A DNA stretch of 64,000 nt from Nipponacmea schrenckii (lineage: Eukaryota; Mollusca; Gastropoda; Lottiidae), in assembly GCA_030562195.1 (NCBI GenBank), contig CM060200.1:28311023-28375022 (forward strand), written 5' to 3'. The translations under genes and the position numbers were made by a program. Shown here piece after piece: positions 10,011 to 21,930 of this stretch (position 1 is the stretch's first letter; the number at the start of each line of letters is the position of its first letter). The notes below the pieces were generated by a model. That model was not told the origin of the DNA, did no database searches, and was given only the letters and a program-made list of their open reading frames with translations.

Positions 10011-12928
10011 TAAGACATGTATATCCAGACCTAGAATCAACTAATTATGACGTGTATATCCAGGCTATAAAACCATGTTACAGGATAATCTAAATGACAA
10101 ATCTGAGGATAAACATTATAACTGACTAGCAGAGATTAAATCACTGCCAATAATATCATCAACATACTACATGGTAATATATCAGGCGGTCTGGACTGTC
10201 TTGCTGAATTTCAAACACTGAACAATATTATCGGAAGCTATTCATTACCTCTCCTGCCCTGCGCGTTGGATAGTCATTCTTTTGAAACAACTATTCGAGA
10301 ATATATTATTAGATTTTACAAGAAATGTTCAATTGAAAATGACATATGTATTCTTCTGAAAGCAGGAATGTTTTTTCCATTAATCGAGTCCTCCAAAATA
10401 AGAAGGGATTTTTGTTACAAAATGATCCAAACCGGAAGTTGAAGTATGAGCTCTTGTTTGAAATTCAATAATTACACCATATATATTCTATCGTACCCGC
10501 CATCATGCTGTATTTATCTCAATAAAGTTTATGTAGTGCCAGTTTTGTTATTTTAAGGTCGGCGATTGAGTTTCAGATTGTTTCAACGATTTCGTCTTAT
10601 AGTTACTTCCCTTTAGGGTATTGGAAAGGTCAGAGGTTAAATCAGATATCTGATATAAACATTGTTTGGTTTCACATGTTAACTCGCGTCACTGAAATTT
10701 GCTAAAGTAAGATTCTTTATTATCGCTATTCTTCCCATTCATTTCAAAACATTTAAAAGGAGATTAGGAACTCTGGTCAGAGATAAGTAATATTCAATCA
10801 GTAGATATACCAATGTATATGACAGCTAACTGTATCATTTCCAGAACAAAAATCGAACACCAGTTCGTCTACAATTGGTGAAACCATGTACTACTGGAAT
10901 TAGGTGGATAACAATTACTCAAATAAATTACTTGCAAAGTTATTTATTAAAGTAATTATTATCTATATAATTGTGTCCGGTTAGTTATTATCCAGTTACT
11001 AAATATCACTTTAGGCAGTTAGTGAGAGTATTATTCACCTGGAAACATTTACTGCTATGTTCTTACTTCAAAAGAATACTACCCTTTACAAAAGTTTAAC
11101 TCGCAAACTAAGACAATAAGATATATATAGTATTCATCAATTGTACTTACTAGTTGTCACGACAAAAGAATAGCATATCTATATAAGACCATATATCCGT
11201 AAACTAAGTAATTATTGAAACATGCTTTTAATCGTGTTTCAAACTTACCTAGTCTAATGGATTTTTACATAGTTTTATAGATTTGTTGGATAATAGAGGG
11301 ATTCCGCTGTATGGTTTTGACACCAGGGAAGTCCACTGACTGTCCAAGATTCATTTTTGTTCAGTTTGAAATATTTTAAGTTTTTGGTCATCCTAAAAGG
11401 TCTTTAATTGTTTTAGAACAAAAAATTATTTATTTTGACATAGGGTACAGAATGGTCTCTATTCTTACACGAAAAGAGTTTTTTTTATCGAATTTCACAA
11501 AACAAGAAGATATTCGTTTAAATAAGCCACAAGTAGATAAAATAGGTTGTTGAAATTTCAGAATTTAACAGGTCAATTTTACAGTGTACTAAGTAATGGA
11601 AAAACATAACGAGCGTTTGCCTGAACAACAAAGAAAACTTGGGTTTAGCTATATAATACATAATGAAAACATACTATCCCATTCACAGCCTCTAGCCCAG
11701 CAAAACAATAAAACCTCGTCTATATAGGTCACAACTAACAGACAAATCTCAGCCCGACCATGTACACTCATAAATCTGAAACCACGTATTTTTAAAACTG
11801 TAGAGACAGAAAGGTGTCAGTCAAATTATATGTAAATTATTTTAATAAAAATGTGATTGTACATGGCAGAGAGATTGTCCGACTAGTCCGAGACACCGTC
11901 TCATGGAAGTCAGTATATTTTCGCCCTCCAGCATATAGAATACATTCCTTGAGTATATTAGCTATATCAGGTTATCTTATCCTAGGAATTTTAACTTTGG
12001 TAATACTAGCGAGACGGCTCACATCAAAACTTCTGTCGTTTGTTATTTTACAATCGCGGTGTCTATGAAGTCGGACTCTCGGACTACCATTACGATTCGC
12101 ATGTTTTAAAACTATGTTTGCAGGTTGACGACAGTCAGGTATATATGTGTGGTATGTGTATAGAGATCAGCTACACGTTATGATGAGTAAATGCTTAATG
12201 GACTATTTTACTTTTATCCCAAGCCTGGGGTAGGGGGGGGGGGTATCAAAAGACAAATGGGGTATCACTGAGGTCTCCTAGAAAATATGAAATACTAGTT
12301 GTTGTTGTAAATATTGTCTGTTATTTTAGAATAAACTTTTTGTTTACAATAAACGAGGAAAATGCTTCAGTTTCATTCATATAGTACGAACTATGAAATA
12401 CCAATCCACATCCAGTGTTTTTATGGAGTAACGAAGTAAATTGTAACCTAATCGTACTTGGCTTCGGAGTATATTTTTTAATGTACGGCAGAATTTAAGG
12501 AATCGGCGAATAAAAACAAAGTATTGTTTGTAAGATATTTTTCTCTGTGTACTGTTTCCCATTGAATAACCTTTAGAATATAAACTAACTCGAACCTTTC
12601 AGCTTTTACACCGTGTGTTTGACCTATAAACTGAGAATAGACTCAAATGGTGTTCACTACACCGCTAGGTAACATAGAACTTTGGGTGGTAAAATATACA
12701 TGTTCATGTACTGTATACCAAATAATTATTATCATGTTGGATGCCAAGTTTATATACCCAGTTGTACCCGAAAGAGTTAGCATGCCCTGACTTTCTCCAC
12801 ACAATATGTGACTTTATATCTAAAATATTAGATAGCACCATTAATACAAGTTATGCATTCTAGATAGACCACAGTCAGAACGAAACGATACAACCAAACA
12901 CGCTCTTAAGGTTTTCGATGTACCAATT
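10011..12928. other. Gene-free sequence with one dispersed repeat
   Basis: No convincing exon, RNA gene or array was seen over this stretch. One dispersed repeat lies at 11280-11398 and is listed separately. A short G-run occurs near 12230. Confidence 0.4.
11280..11398 (+). repeat. Dispersed repeat, inverted relative to 61459-61582
   Basis: GATTTGTTGGATAATAGAGG at the left and TTTTTGGTCATCCTAAAA at the right match, in reverse complement, the segment 61459-61582 (TTTTAGGATGACCAAAATAT ... CCTCTATAATCCAATAAATC). The middle shares CCACTGA and CATTTTT words. This is a ~120-bp interspersed unit of unknown family. Confidence 0.7.
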
Positions 12929-13255
12929 TTAATTGTCATTATCAGTTTATATGGTGCCCCACTTATTGTTTCACTGAATACTACGTTTCAACAATTTACC
13001 TTGTAATTATCAGTTTATATGGTACTCAACCCCTACTATTAAATGAACACAACGTTTAGACATTTTACATTGTCATCCCCAGTTTATATGGTACTTAACT
13101 CCTACTATTAATGAATACAACGTTTCAACAATTTACATTGTCATCAACAGTTTATGATGTATTGTATACTACGTTTCGTCAATTCACATTGTTAGGTTTA
13201 CATTGTATAATCCTCCTATGTTACTTGTTTACAACGTTTCAACAAAGTACATAGT
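12929..13255. repeat. Tandem repeat, ~68-bp unit, about 4.5 copies
   Basis: The word CAGTTTATATGGT or a variant starts at about 12943, 13011, 13080 and 13148. Each is followed by a CCTACTATTAATGAATACAA-like segment, ACGTTTCAACAATTTACATT and TGTCAT. Divergence increases toward the right end. Confidence 0.85.
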
Positions 13256-16111
13256 AATAACCAGTCAAAGGATTAATCTGGAGCTGACTTCTACTTATAG
13301 TCCAAGTACGGTTATCAAAATAGTTGCTTTTTATTAATTGATGAATATTGTAATGAAGATTAGAATGCTCAATATTAAAATGAAATTTCGCAGTTGATGG
13401 TGTAAATTTAGAAAGGTTGTTAGAACTTGTAGAAGGCTGAAAGAAAAAAAACTTGAGAACATATTGGTCTCTGTCTATCCTTTGACTATGTTAACTAGTT
13501 GATCTATTAGAGACATCGAAACAGCTTTGAAGATTTTTGAAAATTTAACAGGTGTTATACTCTTCAGTGTACATCAGAGAAATTATTCCTAAAATCAAAA
13601 CCATGAGTTTACAACTCTGCCAAAAACAACAACCTTGAATTTGGAAATTTGAAAAATAAACATATTTTAAATACGAAAAACGAGGTTACTACAGTTCGGA
13701 TGTATTGATCCTGACGCCATTTTGAATCTAAATAAACAATTTGTGTAACGAGCTGCGTTGTCTCTTGCCCAATCCTAAACCTCAAAATAGACATCAGGAT
13801 TTTTTTCAAGTCAAATTCAAGCGAGTTGAGTATCATTGATTATTTTTTACTTGATTGTCTTGTCTTCATTGAAAACATCACTTAGTATTATTGTAACAGC
13901 CCTGGATTCTGGACAGATAGCAACCGAACATAGTCCGAAACTTGTGTCTATATCAAAATGATGATCTTAAAAAACAGCCATGTAGAAATTAGATTGTTTC
14001 GGTTTAATACAAATTGTTGGACTCGTCGGTTTGCTATTGTGATCCACATCAATGTTTCGAAAAATATAATCAAATAAATTTCATACAACTTCGTCTATTA
14101 CAATGAAAAAACAAGGAGAGAAAGTTTTGGGGTAAAATTCGGGTTATTATCGGGCTGAACTCACTCCCTCCATTGAAAGTATAAACTACTCAAGCATTAC
14201 CTCCTCTACACCTAGAAGTACCTTGCTATGAGTTTAAGATGAGCAATGTCAACCAAAGTGTATTGGCAAACATTTCTAAGTAAACTGCCAATCTGATCTG
14301 GAAACTCATCCATGTATATCGGATATAACCATCAGTAAATCAAATTCCTTTAATTCAACATAACACCTTATAAGGTAAAGTTATGCAAAATTCGATAAAC
14401 TTCATCCATCAAGCTGGTGAGATAAACACGACACATCAAAAATAGGTTTTTAAATTTTTATATTTTTCTTAGTAATTCAGTATAAAATGTCAACAACTTT
14501 CATCAATACAAAAAAAAAAACATTTCATTCTACAAAACACCGTGAACAGATTGGGGCATAGGGTGGGGTTCACAAGATTGGGAATATCGGGGGTCAGGGC
14601 ATGTGAAAGAGGAGAAGAAGAAACGATAAAAGAAAAAGAAGGGGATAGTTAAAGATACGCGTAATCGTTAAGGTGTACATACGTGAAATGAAATGGAGTT
14701 TTACGTAATAGTGTTCCTGCCCCTGGTTTGACAAGCCTTGTATGGATTTTCAACAAGAATAAATTAGCTAGGATATGCTAAGGTCTAACGACAAGAACAA
14801 AAAAGCGATAGCATAACCCCCCCCCCCCCATTATGCTTCATAAAAGCAGCCCTTTTTAGGATTTTAAAGTCAATAATTTAGAAATATAAAAAAAACTCTT
14901 CAAATCATAACGAATGAAGGTAAATTATGTCAAACAAGATGGTGATGTGAATAAAAAAACTATTTTAGATTACTATCTGCAATTAATTTACATAAAACTA
15001 CCATTTTACCTCGGTAAGACACGACAAGCTCTAATCGCTACAATCTCTTTAATGGTCACCTTATTTCTATTAACTAACCAATTAACATAATAATAGCTAT
15101 GCAGAGCTCGGGAGACTTTTAAACTCAAGTTTTAAATTGTTGCCAGAAGTCACTATTAAAATCAAAGTCCAGTGAGATTTGTTTCACTTACGCTGTATTA
15201 GGTCTATTATAATATCCTAAGATGAATGAAATATCCACATATCTAGTGCTTTTTTACCAATGAACGCATCTTTTAACCCTATTTTTTCAGGTGAATAGTA
15301 ACTTGTTACCTTTCAACCATCCTAACCACTATATTATTTGCATCTCCTGTTTTGTCAGGAGCAGAAAGTTAAACCTGGAACTCCAGGTATTGTAGATTTA
15401 GAACAATGAGGTACAAATTATTTGTTTGAATAAAGAAATTATTGATTCTAGATATGTAGTAATAGTAAATAATAGTATCAAAATGCTGAATTATTATGCG
15501 AGTTACCTTGGGAATATTCTACACGTTCATACTTTAGCGAAGAAAAAGTTAACAATGGATTGATAAAATCATTAATCAGGCATGTTTAAAAACGAATGGG
15601 CAATAAAAGACAATAACAAGAGAGCCCCAATCTGTCCATAGGTTGATAATATAAATAACCCCAAGGCTCTACTAGCCTTACCCTACGTACAGCCCTGTGT
15701 ACATCCCCGCCCTAAAATGCAACGATAACCATCAGTATGACGATGGTTAAAGGGAACCACCCTGTAAAAATGAGGTAACAATTGTATTGAAATCAAATTG
15801 ACGAAGAAGCATCAACGCACACAATGACATACATCGCCTCAGTATCTTGTTCTTCTTATATCCTTATTAATAGTAGGTAAAAAGGTGACACTTACTCTGG
15901 TTTACTGTTCAGTAATAAATAGCACTTTGAAATTATAAAAGTTAATATTACTGAACACCAAAAATGATGGAATAACTTCAATTAGGTCTGTTTGTCCGCC
16001 AAGATGATTTAACGTCATATAATAATATATTATTCATTACGTCACAACACAATCACGCTCTCACAATATATACAAATTAAAGTGATGTGGTGCATGTACA
16101 TTCCTCTTCCA
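13256..16111. other. Non-coding sequence downstream of RGM, probably including its 3' UTR
   Basis: The part nearest 16111 should be the 3' untranslated region of the minus-strand RGM transcript, but no convincing polyadenylation site could be fixed. Homopolymer runs of C occur near 14815-14830. A short match to the SINE-like family tail (GAAATGAAATGGAGTTTTAC) lies at 14684-14712. No other gene was seen. Confidence 0.45.
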
Positions 16112-16804
16112 CTAATGAACTTTTCTACAAAACATACACAATAACAAAGTTAAAGTTAATATGCACGCGTAATTTGTTTTATGTCTTGTGGCACTATTAT
16201 TATATTTGTCATCATAGATTTTAAAATCTGTCCGATTTGGCTGGGATTTGCCTTTAGAGGGATCTAATTGGATTAAGTCTTGTAAAGCAGATAATGCTGC
16301 CAAGGTGAAATTTCGATCACCAGTCGTCATGAGGTCAAACACACAAGAATCGAAGTAAAAATCCACCACATTTGCTTCACGGCAAATGACTTCAGCGTCT
16401 TTCCGCAACATTTGTATATTAGCACTGTTTTCACTGAGATTGTCCACAATATCTTGTTTGGAAGCTAAGAATTCCTGATAATCAATACGTTCACTGAGCG
16501 GACAGCCGCGGTAGCATAATCCAGTACTGGTCGCACTGTGAGAATTATTCACGATTTCTTCAGGCATTTTTATCGCAAATGTAAAATAACGTCCAATTTG
16601 GCGCACTACTATAGTCGTTGCAATATAACGGATATTTATTTCCACATGTTTGCCCTCCTCGATTTCCAGAAGTTCAACGGATTTGTGTTTTCCATAAAAC
16701 GTGCTTCCATCGAAAAAGGAACCCGGTAAATCGTCAGTTTGGGCTTGATAAGTAACAAAATTGCTACTGGCACATCTTGGGTTTTTCTTGATCATAACAG
16801 TTAA
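16112..16804 (-). CDS. RGM coding exon 3: C-terminal domain and GPI signal
   Basis: The acceptor CTTTTTCAG precedes TTAACTGTTATGATC; the reading frame runs directly on from ATATSK as LTVMIKKN, where human RGMA has LTIIFKN. It encodes residues 196-425 and ends at TAG. The tail has a polar linker with several sequons, a hydrophobic segment (ACILTLTLLLCMF) and a short basic end (CRKVH). Most GPI signals end in the hydrophobic segment itself, so the basic end is slightly unusual. Confidence 0.95.
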   Translation of the reverse strand, partial: LTVMIKKNPRCASSNFVTYQAQTDDLPGSFFDGSTFYGKHKSVELLEIEEGKHVEINIRYIATTIVVRQIGRYFTFAIKMPEEIVNNSHSATSTGLCYRGCPLSERIDYQEFLASKQDIVDNLSENSANIQMLRKDAEVICREANVVDFYFDSCVFDLMTTGDRNFTLAALSALQDLIQLDPSKGKSQPNRTDFKIYDDKYNNSATRHKTNYACILTLTLLLCMFCRKVH

Positions 16805-19800
16805 CTGAAAAAGAGAAGAGAATGAGGTTAAAGATTGAGAAAAGAGGTATATATTTCACAATACTATTAGATATTTGATAAGAGTATATTTTGTGTATGA
16901 GTGAATCGTAATTATTCCAATCTATAAATCTTCCTCAAAAGGGGGGGGGGGGGAATTTATGGTCCGAGAGTTGGAAAACTGAGAAACGGGTCATTGTTTA
17001 AAAACCCAACCCTACCTCTAAGGGTGACCAATAAATACAAATTAATGTAGTTTACGTTCTACTTTTCTACACCTTGAGACCTTATGAGACGGGTAGTATG
17101 GTATGAGGAACAATTTTCCAACTGTCAAGGGATCTTAATATTAAATTTTTAAACGTGGTGATAGAGAGCATTCACTTGGTGTTAAAACTGTACGTCAGAA
17201 TCCTTACTACTAAATAATAACCAATTGAACTAAGTTATGTTGAAACAATGATTAATTATTTCAATGGATACATCGTTTATATAGAGATGTTATTTAGTCA
17301 TGAAACCTTGTAGGTCCAAGCAATTAATATACTGTATATACTCTTATTGAGCAGGTTTGAGGCTGTTAATTGTATGTCCATTCTAAGACCTAGTGTTACT
17401 TTAAGACTACATGAGGTAAGTGATGAATAGTGGCGAGGGAGATGTAGTTTAATGTGTATCAGTATTAGTAGAATTGAGTTGAATTGAAATACGAGATGAT
17501 TCATTCCTGACACATTCTATTACTATTCAATACTAACACCATTCTCTCTATAATACACTAGAACAGAGCTGGGCAAACTAGCACTGTCTTTCTTCAATAC
17601 CGACTTCAAGTTTCCCAGTATGACCGTGATCATCATCACTCCGAGACAATCAATTATAGAGGCCACATAAAATACCTGCCTAGAAAACTCTTCTTTGGTG
17701 TTAATTGAAAAAGAAACTTCAGGTGTTATGACAGATTTTTAATATTCTGGATGAAGACAATGTCATCAACAGAAAACCACCTGTTAAGATAAAAAAGACA
17801 CTGATCTGAGTCACTTTCTGGGATGAATAGTAAACAGGCCAATTGTCTAGATCATAAGTATTATAGAAGATACTGTACTAGAGATTCACTAGAGGTCCCA
17901 AGTATGATAGAAGATACTCTCCTATAGAAACACTGGACTAGGTCACAAGTATTATAGAAGATACTCTCCAATAGACACAAAAACTAGCTCCCAAGCATTG
18001 GGTATTATGAAAGATACTCTCCTGTAGAAACACTAGACTATGTCCCAAGTATTGGGTATTATAGAAGATACTCTCCTATAGAAGAACTGGACAAGGTCAT
18101 AAGTTTGAGGTGTTATAGAAAATCCTCTCACATAGAAACATTGGAAAAAGTCACAAGTATTAGATATTATAGAGTTTGCTCTTTCATAGAAACAATAGAC
18201 TAGGTCCCAAGTATTAGTAATTATATAAGATACTCTTCTATAGAAACAATAGACTAAGTATTAGGTATTATAGAAAATACTATCATGTAAAGAGTATATA
18301 CCAAGTATAAGGTATTATAGATGAAAAATGCTATAGAAAGACTGGACTAATGTCGCAAGTATTGGGTGTTATAGAAGATATCCTCCTAAACGAACACTGG
18401 ACTAGGTGTTATAGAAAAACTGGACTAGGTGTTATAGAAACACTGGTCTAGGTCACAAAAATGAGTTGTTATAGAAAATCTTCTACTAGAGAAACATTGG
18501 CCAAGGTCACAAGAGGAAAAATTGGTGAAAGTGAGAAAAACAGCAAAATATTCGTTAAAATAAAGTGAAAGCAGGCCAGTACATTAGTCAGCCTTTAAAA
18601 ATTATCGAAACAAGAAACAGCAACAACGAATCCAAAGGGTGTAAAATTAATGACCAAAACCTGTGTTTGAAGTCGTATATTCAAGGGTATAAAATCAACT
18701 TTCTTGTTCCAAACGTTTGTGTTTTCCATGATTAACCATAAACATGCTCTAATCTAAACCAAATGTCAATTTCGTTTGTACATTAAATTCATGTTTATTC
18801 CCAATCAATTTGGAACTGAAAATAGTGCAGCAACAAAAGTCTATCATGTATGGTGTAAAGCTATGTAGTTGTGAAAGATAGAGCAATGAAAAAAACATGG
18901 AATCTTCAGGATTCTCTCTATGACTGCAGAAGACGCTGAAACTGCGAAAAATAGCTATCGAGTATCGGACGATTATCCCCAAGATGGTGACCTACAATCG
19001 TAGATAACACAAAATAAAGAAATATAGTATGGGAGTGTAATAGGAGGTTTTGGTCTAACGTTTTCCAACACCTGTACAAATAGACAGTGAGATATGGCTC
19101 TACTCCTGACGTAATTCACAAACAATAAATAAACCTCACAGTTTAATGTTTTTCATCTCCTATTTTTGTGTACCTGGATCTTTGCTAACTATAGCACAAT
19201 CAATAATCAGAGGGTACAGAATTCATCACAAAAACTGTTAAACGCACTCAAAACTTTTAGCAGTTTTCGAGTTTTTCTACCACCATGTTTTATTGTTCCC
19301 CAGTCTTAAACGAGTAAAATATGTGGACCATAAATAAAGGCGAATGTAAAAGAAATCGTGTTGGTTGAACACACAATCAGTAAAGAACGAGTAGTATAGA
19401 CGTTGAACTTATATTGGGTTGTACATGACCTCAAGTTTTTATCACTTCTTCGTACCAAGTCGGCCATCTTTTTTCTCGCGCCCTATTTCACCTAAACCCA
19501 CAAATCTATAGCCGAAAACTTGAAGATGAAATTTTAACTTTACTAGAAAATCTAAACAACTGCAGCGGTGCAGTGTGGTTAATCTATATTTAAAATCAAA
19601 GATGGTATCAGTGGAGAAAGAAAACTTGAGACGAGGAGAGAATTGGGCTTCGAACAAAAGATAGAGTATTGTTTACACACGCTTGAGGTGTTGGGCGGCC
19701 ATGACACCTCGTCGATTTGCCACTGAAGAGTTAAATGATTTAAGTTTAAGATAATTATAGATCACACAATGGAGCGTTAATAACTCGCTAATTAAAACAT

Positions 19801-21844
19801 TCATTAGTACTAATTATCACAATAAATTAATCAAGACTTTACCTTGCTGGTAGCTGTGGCTCCGCTTTCTCCAATAACGGGATCATTGGTTACTTGAACT
19901 GTTAAATGTTCGTTGTTTACTAGGGGCCAAGCTCCCTGAACTTTACAGGTTTGGAAATCTCCATTAAAAGTACTTAGATGTGGATCCCCGAATAATCCAC
20001 AATGTCTATATACTTGTTTTCCCTGATACGAACACGCTGCCGGAATTATCGGTTCCAAAGGTTTTTCTTTTTCAGGATCCACGGTCGCTCCTGTTACTGA
20101 ACAATTATGCTGTTTCATTTTATTTTTCACACCCGTCCTCACTGTTAAATAATTTAAATCACCTTTACAATCTCTGGCATTCTTTTTAATACAGTTCCAA
20201 TACGTCCTGAGAGTAATACATTCTTTATCTGGCCCCATACCCCCGGGATCTGTGCCCTGGAGTCGGTTAAATTGTTTAGCACACGTATCAATATCACAGC
20301 CGTAGATTCTGTCACTTAATCTGCCCATCAATTCTTGTCCTGGAATACAAATGTTGGTATTTATAAATATGGGATTATTATATAACGATGTTTTGAAATA
20401 TCCTTATCCCTGTGTTGTTAATACCAAATACTGTAAGGTTCCTTGACGTGGTCCAAACTCGCCCGTTGATTATGCTACATTTGTAAGGGGAAATGAATGA
20501 ATGGAGTTCTACGTCCTACCCTTTTATTTGTAAGGGGAAATGAAATGAATAGAGTTTCACGTCCTACTCTTCCATTTGAAAGTGGAAATGAAATGAATAG
20601 AGTTTACGTCCTACCCTTTTATTCGAATGGGGGAAATGAAATAAATAGAGTTTTACGTCCTACTTTTCCATTTGTAAGGGGAGTAAGTAGAATTGAAGAA
20701 TTGCCATTAGTAAATAAAAGACGATCATTGATAAAACATGGATAGAACAAATCACATTTTTGACATAGAATGTAAATAAAGGAATTTAAATCGTTATGTT
20801 TGGACATAGACTTAATACAGTAAAAAATCTGTGTTGATAACAGTAAAATCTACTCAGTCAACAGCTTAATTTGTTGATTTCGTTTGAAGGTTTGATAGAC
20901 GATGGTATTGAAATAAACATAACTTTGTCAATGGATATATTTTGGCAGAGGATATGTCAATTGAATCAAAGCTGAACTGCAATTCGATGTCCGTTTCAGA
21001 ATATCAAGTAAGGCTAATAAGATAGTTTTACAGCGTGACATAGTTTTAGGAAAGGGGTTTCCAGAGAGATTTTGTTTTGTACTAAAAGGATTTTAGAAAA
21101 AGCATGGGCATAATATCTTGCGTAAAAGAACATGGTAAGATACAATACTATTGCCATGTTTAAGATTTTAAGGAGCAGTCTAGGTAGGATAACATAATAA
21201 GAGCAAGAACAATTTGAAACTGGATTTTGTATAATAACAAGAAAATAAACAGTCAAGATTTAAGAATATGCAAAAAAATGGTCATGGTACACCGAAGGCA
21301 GAAGTGACTTTTCATCAAATCCCTAATACTTCAGATACACCGATTGTTAAATCATATAGGAATTTCCAAGAATTCGGAACCTTTCGTTTAGATAAATTGG
21401 TAATTCAAGTTAAAGGCTCACGAAGACATTAAAATTAAAGGGGCATAAAAAAACACGTACTGTATAGTCTAGCCTAAATGTTCCACATCGTCTTCAAAAA
21501 GTGTTACATTGGAGGCTAAGGCATTTCATTCAGTAAAACAAATAATACTTGAATAATGTTTTATCAAAATATATATTCGGGTAAATTCTTTAGAATATCC
21601 CGAGGTGAATTCATAACATTTGTAGAGGAGGTCAAGAGATAAAAATAGCTCCCACTAACACCGCCATCATAACTCTAACTGTCACTACTAGATCAATGGT
21701 ATGATACCGTTATATTTACATCAATTCCCATCCCGAAACGAAGAAATTCTACTCACCTGATATACAAGATATCCCAAGGGTAATAATTAAGACGAAAATA
21801 GGAACAGGATTGACAAGATGGTTAGAGTAACGGCGTGTACCCAT
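16112..21844 (-). CDS. Repulsive guidance molecule (RGM) family protein, three-exon model
   Basis: Join of 21844-21757, 20339-19843 and 16804-16112 on the minus strand, 425 codons plus stop, close to vertebrate RGM length. RGMs are GPI-anchored or shed cell-surface proteins that bind neogenin and act as BMP co-receptors. Seen: signal peptide (1-30); cysteine-rich RGM N-terminal region starting YGCDIDTC; GDPH at 147-150, where RGMs self-cleave between Asp and Pro; FQTCKVQGAWPL just after; TTIVVRQIGRYFTFAIKMPE and LCYRGCPL in the C-terminal half; CVFDLMTTGDRNFTLAA near the end; a hydrophobic stretch at about 408-420 suited to GPI attachment. N-glycosylation sequons at N108, N281, N360, N385 and N397. 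The RGD of human RGMA (CRGD) reads CKGD here. RGMA, RGMB and hemojuvelin are vertebrate paralogues, so no paralogue symbol is given. Confidence 0.95.
16805..19842 (-). other. RGM intron 2 (phase 0)
   Basis: Begins GTAAAG and ends CTTTTTCAG on the minus strand. It holds a long minisatellite at 17845-18515 and a G-homopolymer run near 16939-16954. No other coding exon was recognised in it. Confidence 0.9.
17845..18515 (+). repeat. Minisatellite, ~58-bp unit, about 11 copies, within RGM intron 2
   Basis: Degenerate units built from AAGTATTGGGTATTATAGAA, GATACTCTCCTATAGAAAC and ACTGGACTAGGTC. Unit length varies through internal deletions, for example the short GGTGTTATAGAAA units near 18405-18440. 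Single related units at 7025-7085 (same strand) and 52745-52792 (opposite strand) show the array unit is also a dispersed sequence. Confidence 0.85.
19843..20339 (-). CDS. RGM coding exon 2: N-terminal domain and GDPH site
   Basis: The acceptor TTTGTATTCCAG precedes GACAAGAATTGATG and the donor is AGCAAG/GTAAAG. The first two bases complete the Gly codon split at the exon 1 border, and the exon ends between codons. It encodes residues 30-195, including eight or more cysteines, CKGDLNYLTVRTGV, QHNCS, HCGLFGDPHLSTF and NDPVIGESGATATSK, all in the order expected for RGMs. Confidence 0.95.
20340..21756 (-). other. RGM intron 1 (phase 1)
   Basis: Begins GTGAGT and ends GTATTCCAG on the minus strand. 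It contains a ~47-bp minisatellite at 20480-20690. The rest shows no recognised element. Confidence 0.9.
20480..20690 (+). repeat. Minisatellite, ~47-bp unit, 4-5 copies, within RGM intron 1
   Basis: Units begin at about 20480, 20526, 20575, 20620 and 20669 with TTTGTAAGGGGAAATGAAA or a variant and continue TGAATAGAGTTTTACGTCCTA and CCCTTTTA. The GAAATGAATAGAGTTTTACG part is the tail of a SINE-like family present elsewhere in the window (35484-35647, 33190-33284, 56594-56856), so the array looks like an amplified tail. Confidence 0.85.
21757..21844 (-). CDS. RGM coding exon 1: start and signal peptide
   Basis: The exon ends TATATCAG before the donor GTGAGT. The chosen start encodes MGTRRYSNHL and a hydrophobic core (PIFVLIITLGISCIS), a good signal peptide. 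The frame is open upstream to an ATG at 21952, two codons after a stop, but a good splice acceptor (CTTATATTACAG) at 21930-21924 suggests the exon really begins at 21923 with the stretch before the inner ATG being 5' UTR or continuing an unseen upstream coding exon. The residues GWKGMG before the chosen start recall the GWMGMG in human RGMA, so a longer N terminus is possible. Confidence 0.75.
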
Positions 21845-21923
21845 TCCCTTCCATCCAGTCCAGCTAAACAGGGCCTCGGCCGCCTCGCTTTTTACTTCAC
21901 TTGGATTGCACGTCAGGTTTTCT

Positions 21924-21930
21924 CTGTAAT
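21924..21930 (-). promoter_or_regulatory. Probable splice acceptor in front of RGM exon 1
   Basis: On the minus strand CTTTCTTATATTACAG precedes AGAAAACC. A pyrimidine-rich tract with CAG-like end here implies an upstream non-coding or coding first exon not located in this window. Confidence 0.45.

Noticed and set aside
16538..16729. Plus-strand ORF inside RGM exon 3
   Set aside because: Antisense shadow of a well-supported exon, with no homology of its own recognised.
19980..20189. Plus-strand ORF inside RGM exon 2
   Set aside because: Antisense shadow of a well-supported exon.
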